Assembly: GCA_019308625.1 (NCBI GenBank)
Contig: JAFDHU010000101.1
Location: forward strand, 1-11,109
Direction of reading: 5' to 3'
Origin: Deltaproteobacteria bacterium
GTDB lineage: Bacteria; Desulfobacterota; Desulfobaccia; Desulfobaccales; 0-14-0-80-60-11
Length of the DNA: 11,109 bases
Part shown: positions 1 to 6,315 of the stretch, piece after piece
Position numbering within the stretch: the first letter of the stretch is position 1
How the letters are laid out: each line of letters opens with the position of its first letter
The notes under the pieces: generated by a model
Databases searched by the model: none
What the model saw: only the letters and a program-made list of their open reading frames with translations
What the model was told of the DNA's origin: nothing
Program-made: the position numbers and the translations under genes

Positions 1-608
1 GGGGTTCCGAAGTGCCGGGTCAGCACTTCTTCCCCTTGCGCCTCTGCCTCCGGCGGCAAAAAAAGCTCCATGTGTCTGGCGGCGGTGTCGGCGCCCAGCA
101 GGCGCACGTAGTTCAGCCGGCGTTCAATGGCGTGCTCCAAGGGGTCCCGACGGGCCACGCCGGCTGAATAGACGAAGGCCAAGGGGCTGTGGGCCGAGCC
201 AATGATGAAGGGGGCCCCCGAGGCCCAGGCCAGCAGGGTGGCTTCCGGATCGTTGCCGTGGAGGATGACGGCCAGGTCATAGGCCTCCCGGCGCAGCCGC
301 CGCATAAGCTTCAGAAAACCCGGACCCCGGCCAGGATAAAGCCACAGGCGGCGGAGGCGGGGATGGGCCTCCATGAGGGGAGCAAAGGCCGGGTTCACCA
401 GCAGGTCCAGGCGCCAGTGCGGGTAGGTTTCCGCGAGAGCCCGGATGGCCGGAGTGGAGAACAGTAGGTCGCCCAAGGCCGTGAAATTGAGGAGCAACAC
501 CCGCTGGACGCCGGCAGCGTCAAAATCGGCCAGGGGCCGGGGCGGCTGGCGGTGCACTTCCCGGTGAAGATACCGACGAGCGGCGGACATCAGAAACCGA
601 TGCCACAT
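1..608 (-). CDS. Glycosyltransferase family 9 (heptosyltransferase-like), partial, C-terminus beyond window
   Basis: This reading frame is open from an ATG at 606-608 on the minus strand to base 1, giving 202 codons with the C-terminal part missing. Residues 35-60 carry the N-terminal GT9 hallmark: a hydrophobic strand followed by NFTALGDLLFSTPAIRAL, the nucleotide-sugar-fold start of ADP-heptose:LPS heptosyltransferases. A strand read as AYDLAVILHGNDPEA follows at about residues 120-135. Family members transfer a heptose or related sugar to lipopolysaccharide core at the inner membrane; the sugar here cannot be told from half a protein. The first ATG is preferred over the internal ATG at 588-590 because GGGA sits 6 bases upstream of it. 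It follows the GT4 gene by 36 bases on the same strand, so the two are likely co-transcribed. The family call is good; the substrate is unknown. Confidence 0.8.
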   Translation of the reverse strand, partial: MWHRFLMSAARRYLHREVHRQPPRPLADFDAAGVQRVLLLNFTALGDLLFSTPAIRALAETYPHWRLDLLVNPAFAPLMEAHPRLRRLWLYPGRGPGFLKLMRRLRREAYDLAVILHGNDPEATLLAWASGAPFIIGSAHSPLAFVYSAGVARRDPLEHAIERRLNYVRLLGADTAARHMELFLPPEAEAQGEEVLTRHFGT

Positions 609-644
609 GATTTATCCCGGTGAGTAAGGCCTTCAGGGGGCAGG

Positions 645-1820
645 TCAGGTTCGCCTGGCTGCCACTTGGGCATAGATGTGTTCCTGTACCTCAGCAATTT
701 TTTCCCAGGAAAAATTGGACAAGACCCATTCCCTGCCTTGGCGGGCCAGGCGCTGGCGTCGGGAGGGGTCACCCAGCAGGCTAAGAATTTTATCCGCTAA
801 CTCCTGAGGGTCGTCTCGGTGTTCCAGAAGAATCCCGTTCAGCTCCGGCTGGACAAATTCGGGGATGCCCCCCATCTTCGTGGTGACAATGGGAAGCCCG
901 CCGGCCGAGGCCTCCAGAACCACCAAAGGCAAGCCTTCATGGATTTGCGATGGAGCCACGAAGATATCCCCCAGCAGATAATAATCGGGAACCTCCGAAG
1001 GGGGCACAAAGCCGGTGAGGATCACCCGGCCAGGGGCGGCCTTCACTTGGGCTTGGAACCGCTGGCGCTGGGTGCGGCCCCGCCCGAACTCCGTGCCTCC
1101 CACCAGCATCAGCACCGCGGCGGGAAGGCGCCGCCAGACCGAGTGCATGGCCTTAAGCAAAAGGCCCACGCCCTTGCTCTCTCTGATCTTTCCCACAAAC
1201 AAAACCACGGGTTCTTCCGTCAGGCCATACCGCCGCCGCAGGGCCGCGGCCCGATCCGGCTGCTCCCAAACCGGCCGAAAGGCCTGGACATCCACGCCGT
1301 TGTAAACCACGAAGCGGGCGGCCGCGCCCTTGGCCAGCCGTCCGGTTTCCCTCTCCAGCACGAAGTGGCTGCAGGCTACAAAGCCCTCTACCCTGATTTC
1401 CGCCCCGGGGGCCGGCCGTTCCCGCTTGCCCAGGATTTCATACAGGTTGTGCATGTGCAGCAGGACTGGCAGCTCAGGAAACCGGCTTTTCAAGTCCGAG
1501 GCCAGGAGGGGCCGGTTGTGGACGTGGAGCAGGTCAGGTTGGAGTTCCCGAACCAAGGCCGCCACGCCTCGGTTATAGAAGGGGAAGATTCCGGGATAGC
1601 GCTTGCACAACCAGCGGCGCCAGCCAGAGAACGGCACCCGGCGGTATTCCACCCGAGCTTGGCGGCTCTGCAGCGGAAGGTCTGGATCGGCCGGGCTGAT
1701 AATCACCGGTTGCCACCGCCTGAGTCGCCGGGCCAGATGTTCAATGAACCCTTCCGTGGCGCCGCCCCGGATGGGGGGAATGGGAAAGAGTTCTGGACCG
1801 ATCAGGGCTACCCGGGGCAC
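645..1820 (-). CDS. Glycosyltransferase family 4 (GT-B fold)
   Basis: A 391-residue protein, typical length for a single-domain GT4 enzyme. The N-terminal half has a glycine-rich loop (GGATEG, residues 19-24) and a strand ending in DLLHVHNRP (96-104), the acceptor-side Rossmann half. The C-terminal donor-binding half starts with VVLFVGKIRESKG (205-217), where the basic residues normally contact the nucleotide-sugar phosphates. It continues with the EX7E motif, E295 to E303, within HEGLPLVVLEA, and GGIPEFV near 317. These retaining enzymes transfer a sugar from a nucleotide-sugar to a glycan or lipid acceptor on the cytoplasmic face. No signal peptide or transmembrane segment is evident. The start is GTG (1818-1820), with AAGGAG 11 bases upstream. 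It lies upstream of a GT9 gene in the same direction, so a surface-polysaccharide or LPS-core role is inferred. Donor and acceptor are not determinable. Confidence 0.88.
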   Translation of the reverse strand: MPRVALIGPELFPIPPIRGGATEGFIEHLARRLRRWQPVIISPADPDLPLQSRQARVEYRRVPFSGWRRWLCKRYPGIFPFYNRGVAALVRELQPDLLHVHNRPLLASDLKSRFPELPVLLHMHNLYEILGKRERPAPGAEIRVEGFVACSHFVLERETGRLAKGAAARFVVYNGVDVQAFRPVWEQPDRAAALRRRYGLTEEPVVLFVGKIRESKGVGLLLKAMHSVWRRLPAAVLMLVGGTEFGRGRTQRQRFQAQVKAAPGRVILTGFVPPSEVPDYYLLGDIFVAPSQIHEGLPLVVLEASAGGLPIVTTKMGGIPEFVQPELNGILLEHRDDPQELADKILSLLGDPSRRQRLARQGREWVLSNFSWEKIAEVQEHIYAQVAARRT

Positions 1821-1876
1821 AAGAAAAGGTTCTCCTTCTACCGGCCAGGTCTCTGGTAAGGCCGGAGGTTTTCTTT

Positions 1877-1905
1877 ATTATAACCGGAAACCCCCGGAGC
1901 GCCAG
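1877..1905 (-). promoter_or_regulatory. Predicted sigma-70 promoter for the glycosyltransferase pair
   Basis: On the minus strand, a perfect TATAAT (bases 1882 to 1877) is preceded by a 17-base spacer and a weak -35, CTGGCG (1905 to 1900, 3 of 6 matches). Transcription would begin near 1870, about 50 bases before the GTG start. The AT-rich -10 stands out in the GC-rich surroundings. Prediction by eye only. Confidence 0.5.
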
Positions 1906-1972
1906 GAGTGGTGCGAGGCTATGACCCGGCTGAATTCGCGCCCGCCTTGGCCGTGATGATGTATAAATTTAC

Positions 1973-2000
1973 TTGACACTGGCCCCAGGCTTTGTAATAT
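1973..2000 (+). promoter_or_regulatory. Predicted sigma-70 promoter for the acyl-CoA ligase
   Basis: A perfect TTGACA -35 (1973-1978) is separated by 16 bases from TAATAT (1995-2000, 4 of 6 matches to TATAAT). Shifting by one base gives AATATG with a 17-base spacer. An AT-rich run (1961-1972) immediately upstream could act as an UP element or operator. The start of transcription would be near 2007, leaving a leader of about 65 bases that ends in the AAGGAGG ribosome binding site. Confidence 0.6.
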
Positions 2001-2072
2001 GCTTCACATAGTAGTGGTTTCGGACAGCCAGCCCGCACCAGACATCAAAAATATTAAGGAGGTTTCACGTCT

Positions 2073-3752
2073 ATGAGTAAGATTCCTGCCGATTATTTGC
2101 CCCCCAAAGAGCTCTGGCCCAGCTACACCGAGCCGGCGGAATTCCCGGTGCCTGACCAATTGAATCTGGCCGAGTTTCTCCTGGACCGGCACGTAAAAGA
2201 AGGGCGGGGCGATAACGTTGCCATTCTGTTCGGCGACCAGAAGATGACCTATAAAGAACTGCTGGCCCTGGCCAACAAGTTTGCCAATGTGCTGACCAGC
2301 CTGGGGGTGGAGGCCCAGGATCGGGTGGGCATCCGCATGACCAACCAGCCCCAAGCGGTGGCCATCAACTTCGGCATCATGAAGGTGGGGGCCATCCCGG
2401 TACCGGTGTCGCCCTTGTGGGCCAAAGAAGAGGTGGCCTTCGTCACCAACAACGCGGAATTCAAGGCCTTTGCCGTCAGCTTTCCCCTGTTGCCGGCGGT
2501 GGAGGAGGCCAAGCCCGAATTTGAATTTGACACCAAAGTCATTGTGGTGGGCGGCAAACCGGAAGACATCGAAGCCAAGGGCTTTATCTCTTTTGAAAAG
2601 GCCATCGCGACTGCTTCCGATCAGTTTGAGAATGTCAAGGTCTCCAAAGAAGACATCGGGGTTATCCTGTACACCTCCGGGACCACCGGTCAGCCCAAGG
2701 GCTGTGTGCATTTTGTCCGGGAGATTTTCGTAGAGTCCCAACTGGTCAACAAGTACGTTTACAAGCTGGGCCCCGGGGATGTACTGGGCGGTTCGGCACC
2801 GGTGTCCTTTGCCGCGGGCTATGGCACCTTTTGCCTGATCCCCTTCGCCGGAGGCGCGGCCATTTCGCTCCTGCCCAAGTTCACCCCGGATGACATGATG
2901 GCCACCATCCAGAAGCACAAAGTCACGGTGGTCACGGGGCTGCCCACCGCCTACCGGAAGCTGCTGGAGATGCCCAACTTTGATGACTACGACCTCTCCA
3001 GCGTCCGTATGTACACCACCGGCGGCGACGCCCTGACCGCCAAGACCTTGGCTCAGTGGCAGGCCAAGACCGGCAAGCCCATCTGGGAAGGCCTGGGGGC
3101 CACGGAGATGGTACATTTGGTAACCTCCAACACCATGGGGGATATGCCGGTGGGCGACTCCATCGGCAAGGCCCTGCCGGGCTTTGAGGTCAAGGTCATC
3201 CGGGAAGACGGCACCGAGGCGGGCCCGGGCGAGGTGGGTTCCATGCTGGTGAAAGGTCCCACCGGCACGGTTTACTGGAAGCCCTATGTGCAGGACAACC
3301 GTCTCTTGAAAACCATGAAAAAGGGTATCAAGGACGGCTGGAACATGATGGGCGACGCTGTGATGATGGACAAGGACGGCTACATCTTCTTCCAGGCCCG
3401 GGAAGACGATATGATCAAGTCTTCCGGCTACCGCCTGGGCCCCACCGAAATCGAAGACGCCATCATGCGGCATCCGGCGGTGCGGGACAATGCCGTGGTG
3501 GGCATCCCGGATGAGGTCCTGGGCCAAAAGGTGGTGGCTATGGTGGAGCTGGAGTCCGGCCATACACCCTCCCAGGAGCTGGCCGATGAGATTGTCAAGT
3601 CCTGTATGGATGTCCTGGCCAAATACAAGCTCCCCCGGGAGGTGGTGTTCCTGGAATCCATCCCCAGGACTCCCACCGGCAAGATCATCAAGAAGGACCT
3701 GAGGAAGAATTATCCGGAGTATCCCAACAAGTTCACACCTCAAATCAAGTAG
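2073..3752 (+). CDS. AMP-forming acyl-CoA ligase, benzoate/2-aminobenzoate-CoA-ligase-like
   Basis: A 559-residue member of the ANL (acyl-CoA synthetase/NRPS adenylation/luciferase) superfamily, which activates a carboxylic acid with ATP to an acyl-adenylate and then makes the CoA thioester. Visible core motifs are the P-loop YTSGTTGQPKG (200-210), GLGATEM (340-346), GD at 427-428 beginning the ATP-ribose region, the hinge-region R443 in AREDDMIKSSGYR, and the C-terminal PTGK with catalytic K537. The N-terminus (LPPKELWP near residues 9-16) and the overall layout look like the benzoate/2-aminobenzoate-CoA ligase group rather than acetyl-CoA synthetase; this is recognition from memory, so the aromatic substrate is tentative. 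A medium-chain or cyclic carboxylate is also possible. A strong AAGGAGG lies 10 bases before the ATG. The gene appears monocistronic, with its own promoter and terminator, which fits an independently controlled catabolic step. Confidence 0.88.
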   Translation: MSKIPADYLPPKELWPSYTEPAEFPVPDQLNLAEFLLDRHVKEGRGDNVAILFGDQKMTYKELLALANKFANVLTSLGVEAQDRVGIRMTNQPQAVAINFGIMKVGAIPVPVSPLWAKEEVAFVTNNAEFKAFAVSFPLLPAVEEAKPEFEFDTKVIVVGGKPEDIEAKGFISFEKAIATASDQFENVKVSKEDIGVILYTSGTTGQPKGCVHFVREIFVESQLVNKYVYKLGPGDVLGGSAPVSFAAGYGTFCLIPFAGGAAISLLPKFTPDDMMATIQKHKVTVVTGLPTAYRKLLEMPNFDDYDLSSVRMYTTGGDALTAKTLAQWQAKTGKPIWEGLGATEMVHLVTSNTMGDMPVGDSIGKALPGFEVKVIREDGTEAGPGEVGSMLVKGPTGTVYWKPYVQDNRLLKTMKKGIKDGWNMMGDAVMMDKDGYIFFQAREDDMIKSSGYRLGPTEIEDAIMRHPAVRDNAVVGIPDEVLGQKVVAMVELESGHTPSQELADEIVKSCMDVLAKYKLPREVVFLESIPRTPTGKIIKKDLRKNYPEYPNKFTPQIK

Positions 3753-3762
3753 GCCGACAGAG

Positions 3763-3792
3763 GCTGCGGGGGCGGTTCGCCGCCCCCGCGGC
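3763..3792 (+). terminator. Strong GC hairpin with TTCG loop after the acyl-CoA ligase
   Basis: A perfect 10-bp stem (GCGGGGGCGG at 3766-3775 with CCGCCCCCGC at 3780-3789) closes on a TTCG tetraloop. It extends by three more pairs, one of them a G-T wobble, to 3763 and 3792. It starts 11 bases after the stop codon. No T-run follows directly, so it more likely protects the mRNA 3' end or pauses polymerase than terminates alone; the second hairpin downstream supplies the T-tract. Confidence 0.75.
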
Positions 3793-3808
3793 GCGTCCCG
3801 GGACAACC

Positions 3809-3834
3809 AAGGGGGCCGGGCCCCTTTTTCTTTT
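3809..3834 (+). terminator. Rho-independent terminator
   Basis: AAGGGG (3809-3814) pairs with CCCCTT (3821-3826). An alternative register pairs GGGGC (3812-3816) with GCCCC (3820-3824). The stem runs into TTTTTCTTTT (3825-3834). Position between the acyl-CoA ligase and purA and the T-run make this the likely transcription end for the ligase. The last bases of the T-run are shared with the predicted -35 of purA. Confidence 0.75.
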
Positions 3835-3861
3835 GACTTTAAAAGTGGAGGCGGTTTAAAT
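3833..3861 (+). promoter_or_regulatory. Predicted purA promoter
   Basis: TTGACT (3833-3838, 5 of 6 matches) is followed by a 17-base spacer and TTAAAT (3856-3861, 4 of 6). The -35 starts inside the T-run of the preceding terminator. Transcription would start near 3868, only about 24 bases before the TTG start codon. The -10 is embedded in the first copy of a 10-bp direct repeat. Confidence 0.5.
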
Positions 3862-3876
3862 TTTAAGCGGTTTAAA
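3851..3876 (+). repeat. Direct repeat GCGGTTTAAA x2, candidate operator at purA
   Basis: Two identical 10-base copies (3851-3860 and 3867-3876) repeat with a 16-base period. They overlap the predicted -10 and the transcription start, where a bound repressor would block polymerase. I do not recognise the motif as a known regulator site. Chance duplication in a short AT-rich patch is the alternative. Confidence 0.45.
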
Positions 3877-3891
3877 GTAAGGAGTGAGAGT

Positions 3892-5184
3892 TTGCCGAAT
3901 GTAGTGGTGGTGGGCACCCAGTGGGGCGATGAAGGCAAGGGGAAAATCGTTGATCTCCTGACTGAACAGGCCCAGGTGGTGGTGCGCTATCAGGGAGGCA
4001 ACAACGCCGGCCACACCTTGGTGGTGGGGGGGGAAAAGTTTATTTTTCATCTGATTCCCTCGGGCATTCTGCATCCTGGCACCCAGTGTCTCATTGGCAA
4101 CGGGGTGGTGCTGGACCCGGAGGTGTTTCTGGAGGAAATTGACCGCCTGAAAGCACGCGGCGTCAAAGTGGGGCCCGATAACCTGCGGGTCAGCGAGCGG
4201 GCCCAGGTGATCATGCCTTACCACCGGCGTCTGGACGCGGCCCGGGAGCGGGCCCGGGGCACCCGCAAAATCGGGACCACCGGCCGGGGCATCGGCCCCT
4301 GCTATGAGGACAAATTCGCCCGCCGGGGCATCCGGGTGGCGGACTTGGTGGAGCCCGGGCTTCTCAAAGCCAAACTGGAAGCCATTCTGCCGGAGAAAAA
4401 TTTCCTCCTGGAAAAATTCCTGGCGGACGAGCCCTTTACCCTGGAAGAGATTTTTGAGCCCTACGCCGAAATGGGTCGCCGCCTCAAGCCCCTGGTGGCC
4501 AATGTTTCGGTGCTCCTGGAGGAAGCTGTCCGGGCGGGGAAGAACATCCTGTTTGAAGGCGCCCAGGGCACCCAGTTGGACATTGACCACGGCACCTATC
4601 CCTATGTTACCTCCTCCAATCCCGTGGCCGGGGCGGCGGCGGCCGGGGCCGGCATCGGTCCCGGAAACCTGCACCGGGTGCTGGGCATTGTCAAGGCCTA
4701 CACCACCCGGGTGGGGGGCGGCCCCTTTCCCACCGAGTGCACCGATGCCGTGGGCTGCCACATGCAGGAATGCGGCGCGGAATTCGGCTCCACCACCGGG
4801 CGGCCCCGGCGCTGCGGCTGGCAAGACGCAGTAGTACTGCGGGAGGCCGTGCGCCTGAACGGCCTGACCGGCTTGGCCATCACCAAATTGGATGTGCTTT
4901 CCACCTTGAATCCCATCAAAATCTGCCTAGCTTATGAGAAAGACGGGCGGCGCCGGGAGGCCATGCCGGCCACCCTGCCGGAGTTGGAACGCTGCCGGCC
5001 CATCTATGAGGAGCTCCCCGGCTGGAGTGAAGACATCAGGGGGGTTAAGCGCTATGAAGATTTGCCCGCCACCTGCCGACAATATCTTAAACGGCTGGAG
5101 GAGCTGACCGGCGTGCCCATCCAGATTGTCTCGGTGGGCCCGGATCGCGAAGAAACCATTATTTTGCAAAATCCTTTTGTTTAA
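3892..5184 (+). CDS. purA: Adenylosuccinate synthetase
   Basis: This cytoplasmic enzyme makes adenylosuccinate from IMP, aspartate and GTP, the first committed step from IMP to AMP. The 430-residue length matches the family. The N-terminus carries WGDEGKGK (11-18) with catalytic base D13, and GGNNAGHT (35-42) with catalytic acid H41, at the same residue numbers as the well-studied E. coli enzyme. The IMP-contact segment TTGRGIGP is at 129-136 and GAQGTQLD at 223-230. The C-terminus ends with SVGPDREETI, usual for the family. The start is TTG (3892-3894): AAGGAG lies 7 bases upstream, and the next residues align with the conserved VVVVGTQWGDEG start, so no ATG alternative fits. It stands between an intrinsic terminator and the por promoter, so it is probably transcribed alone. 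Confidence 0.98.
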   Translation: MPNVVVVGTQWGDEGKGKIVDLLTEQAQVVVRYQGGNNAGHTLVVGGEKFIFHLIPSGILHPGTQCLIGNGVVLDPEVFLEEIDRLKARGVKVGPDNLRVSERAQVIMPYHRRLDAARERARGTRKIGTTGRGIGPCYEDKFARRGIRVADLVEPGLLKAKLEAILPEKNFLLEKFLADEPFTLEEIFEPYAEMGRRLKPLVANVSVLLEEAVRAGKNILFEGAQGTQLDIDHGTYPYVTSSNPVAGAAAAGAGIGPGNLHRVLGIVKAYTTRVGGGPFPTECTDAVGCHMQECGAEFGSTTGRPRRCGWQDAVVLREAVRLNGLTGLAITKLDVLSTLNPIKICLAYEKDGRRREAMPATLPELERCRPIYEELPGWSEDIRGVKRYEDLPATCRQYLKRLEELTGVPIQIVSVGPDREETIILQNPFV

Positions 5185-5205
5185 ACATAATATTTGGTTT
5201 ATAAT
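5164..5205 (+). promoter_or_regulatory. Predicted promoter(s) of the por-nuo operon, overlapping the purA stop
   Basis: A perfect TATAAT (5200-5205) is preceded by a 17-base spacer and TTGTTT (5177-5182, 3 of 6). A second overlapping option is TTGCAA (5164-5169, 4 of 6) with 16 bases to CATAAT (5186-5191, 5 of 6). Both lie in the only AT-rich patch between purA and porG. Starts near 5198 or 5212 would give a leader of 260-270 bases. No terminator is visible after purA, so read-through from purA is also possible. Confidence 0.55.
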
Positions 5206-5211
5206 CAAAAT

Positions 5212-5470
5212 GGAAGATGAGGTAAAAAGTCCAGAAACCGATTTTGCCGGAACCCCGTCTTGGGGTGCTAACCCGGCGGGTAGGCTGAACCGGCTGATGT
5301 TAATCTCAGGCAGCGCGGCAACCCGGCCCCTTCCCAAGCGGACGAACAATCTGTGGGGGCGGGTTCCGGACATTCCTGCGCCGGGGCTTCCGGCCTTTCC
5401 AGGGCCATGATTTTTCCCGGAGAAAGGAAAAACCTTCCAATTTCAGCCTTGAATCCTTAAGGACAATGTC
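5212..5470 (+). promoter_or_regulatory. Structured 5' leader of the por operon, unassigned
   Basis: No coding gene is supported here. A perfect 9-bp long-range pairing, CCGGAACCC (5247-5255) with GGGTTCCGG (5361-5369), encloses 105 bases. Competing pairings share its arms: ACCCC/GGGGT (5252-5256 with 5262-5266), GCCGG/CCGGC (5246-5250 with 5273-5277), and AACCCGGCCCC (5320-5330) with GGGGGCGGGTT (5355-5365, 10 of 11 paired). A further hairpin GCCGG/CCGGC (5380-5384 with 5390-5394) follows. I compared it from memory with TPP, cobalamin, SAM, glycine, FMN and Moco riboswitches and with SRP and 6S RNA, and none fits. Pairing is easy by chance in GC-rich DNA, so a regulatory role is only a proposal. 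Confidence 0.35.
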
Positions 5471-6028
5471 ATGCTTGAAATCCGCTTTCACGGCCGCGGG
5501 GGACAGGGGGCGGTGACCTCGGTGGAACTTCTGGCCCTGGCCGCCATCAACGAAGGCAAGTTTGCCCAGGGCTTCCCTAGCTTCGGGCCGGAGCGCCGGG
5601 GGGCGCCGGTGATGGCCTTTTTGCGCATTAACGACCGGCATATCCGCCTGCGCTGCAAGATTGAGGCCCCGGATGTGGTGCTGGTGCTGGACCCTAGCCT
5701 CATCCGCATCCAAAAACCGACGGCGGACCTCAAGCCCGGCGGCCTCATTGTTTTGAACACCCCCAAGTCTCCGGCTGAAGTGCGCCGGGATTTCGGGTTC
5801 ACCCACCGCTTGGCCCTGGTGGATGCCAACACCATCGCCCGGGAGGTCATCGGCGTGCCCATCACCAACACCACCATGTTGGGCGCGCTCATCAAGGCCA
5901 CCCAGGTGGTGGCCCTGGATTCCCTGAAGGGACCTTTACAGGAGCGTTTCGGTCCTCTGGCGGCCAAGAACTTCCAGGCCATGCAGGCCGCATACGAACA
6001 AACGGTGGTGGAGGAGGCTTCGGCATGA
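5471..6028 (+). CDS. porG: Pyruvate:ferredoxin oxidoreductase, gamma subunit
   Basis: A 185-residue protein of the 2-oxoacid:acceptor oxidoreductase gamma family, one of four subunits of the archaeal/Thermotoga-type enzyme that converts pyruvate, CoA and oxidized ferredoxin to acetyl-CoA, CO2 and reduced ferredoxin, or the reverse. The N-terminal GRGGQGAVTS (8-17) and the segment QGFPSFGPERRGAPV near 34-48 are hallmarks; the second is typical of pyruvate-type gamma subunits. A strand DVVLVLDPSLI follows. The ATG at 5471 has AAGGA 7 bases upstream, within a palindrome TCCTTAAGGA (5454-5463). It is the first gene of the operon and overlaps porD by 4 bases (ATGA). Gene order gamma-delta-alpha-beta matches Thermotoga. 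Another 2-oxoacid is possible but less likely given the beta subunit. Confidence 0.92.
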   Translation: MLEIRFHGRGGQGAVTSVELLALAAINEGKFAQGFPSFGPERRGAPVMAFLRINDRHIRLRCKIEAPDVVLVLDPSLIRIQKPTADLKPGGLIVLNTPKSPAEVRRDFGFTHRLALVDANTIAREVIGVPITNTTMLGALIKATQVVALDSLKGPLQERFGPLAAKNFQAMQAAYEQTVVEEASA

Positions 6029-6315
6029 AACCGTTGGAACAAACCACCTGGCGGGATATCGAGTTGGGAGGACTGCTCAGGGAGCCGGGCAGTGCCCGGG
6101 CCTACCGGGTGGGCGACTGGCGCTCTCAGCATCCGGTGTGGGACCGGGAGCGCTGCATCCGCTGCGGGGTGTGCTGGACGGTATGTCCCGAGCCCGCCAT
6201 CGTGGAGTTGCCGGACGGCTATTTTGACATGGACCCCTACTACTGCAAGGGCTGCGGCACCTGCGCCCGGGAATGCGTCACAGGCTGCATCACTATGGTG
6301 CCGGAGGAGGAGTAA
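6025..6315 (+). CDS. porD: Pyruvate:ferredoxin oxidoreductase, delta subunit (2x[4Fe-4S] ferredoxin)
   Basis: A 96-residue ferredoxin-like subunit that carries electrons from the thiamine site to external ferredoxin. Two CX2CX2CX3C motifs are seen: C44, C47, C50, C54 (followed by the usual Pro) and C74, C77, C80, C84. The second lacks the usual Pro after its fourth Cys and reads CVTGC, giving an extra Cys at 88. The N-terminal 40 residues are the usual delta-subunit extension that docks to the other subunits. The start codon overlaps the porG stop as ATGA, and the stop overlaps the porA ATG as TAATG, so translation is probably coupled along the operon. Confidence 0.93.
   Translation: MKPLEQTTWRDIELGGLLREPGSARAYRVGDWRSQHPVWDRERCIRCGVCWTVCPEPAIVELPDGYFDMDPYYCKGCGTCARECVTGCITMVPEEE
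6303..6310 (+). promoter_or_regulatory. Ribosome binding site that decides the porA start
   Basis: GGAGGAGG lies 4 bases upstream of the ATG at 6315-6317, inside the 3' end of porD. The longer in-frame alternative ATG at 6273 would add 14 residues that merely read porD cysteine codons in another frame and has no comparable site. Confidence 0.7.

Noticed and set aside
819..1859. 346-codon plus-strand open frame opposite the GT4 gene
   Set aside because: No domain motif; the minus strand encodes a full GT4 protein with the EX7E motif.
1961..1972. Palindromic operator GTATAAATTTAC upstream of the ligase promoter
   Set aside because: Only 4 of 6 half-site pairs match; it is better described as an AT-rich upstream patch.
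2004..3938. 644-codon minus-strand open frame opposite the acyl-CoA ligase
   Set aside because: Long antisense frames are expected opposite GC-rich genes. The translation is rich in His, Gly and Gln without family motifs, and the plus-strand protein has all ANL motifs in order.
3856..4824. 322-codon minus-strand open frame opposite purA
   Set aside because: Shadow of purA, with the same Gly/His/Pro-rich antisense composition and no recognisable motif.
5262..5370. SRP RNA or a known riboswitch in the por leader (GTGCTAA-like start, GGCAACCCGG-like segment)
   Set aside because: The SRP GGAAG...AGCAGC apical motif is absent. Conserved boxes of TPP, cobalamin, SAM, glycine and Moco riboswitches were not found by eye on either strand.
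5126..5410. 94-codon plus-strand open frame running from inside purA through the leader
   Set aside because: It begins inside purA in another frame, has no ribosome binding site, and its sequence resembles no family; the region looks like a non-coding leader.
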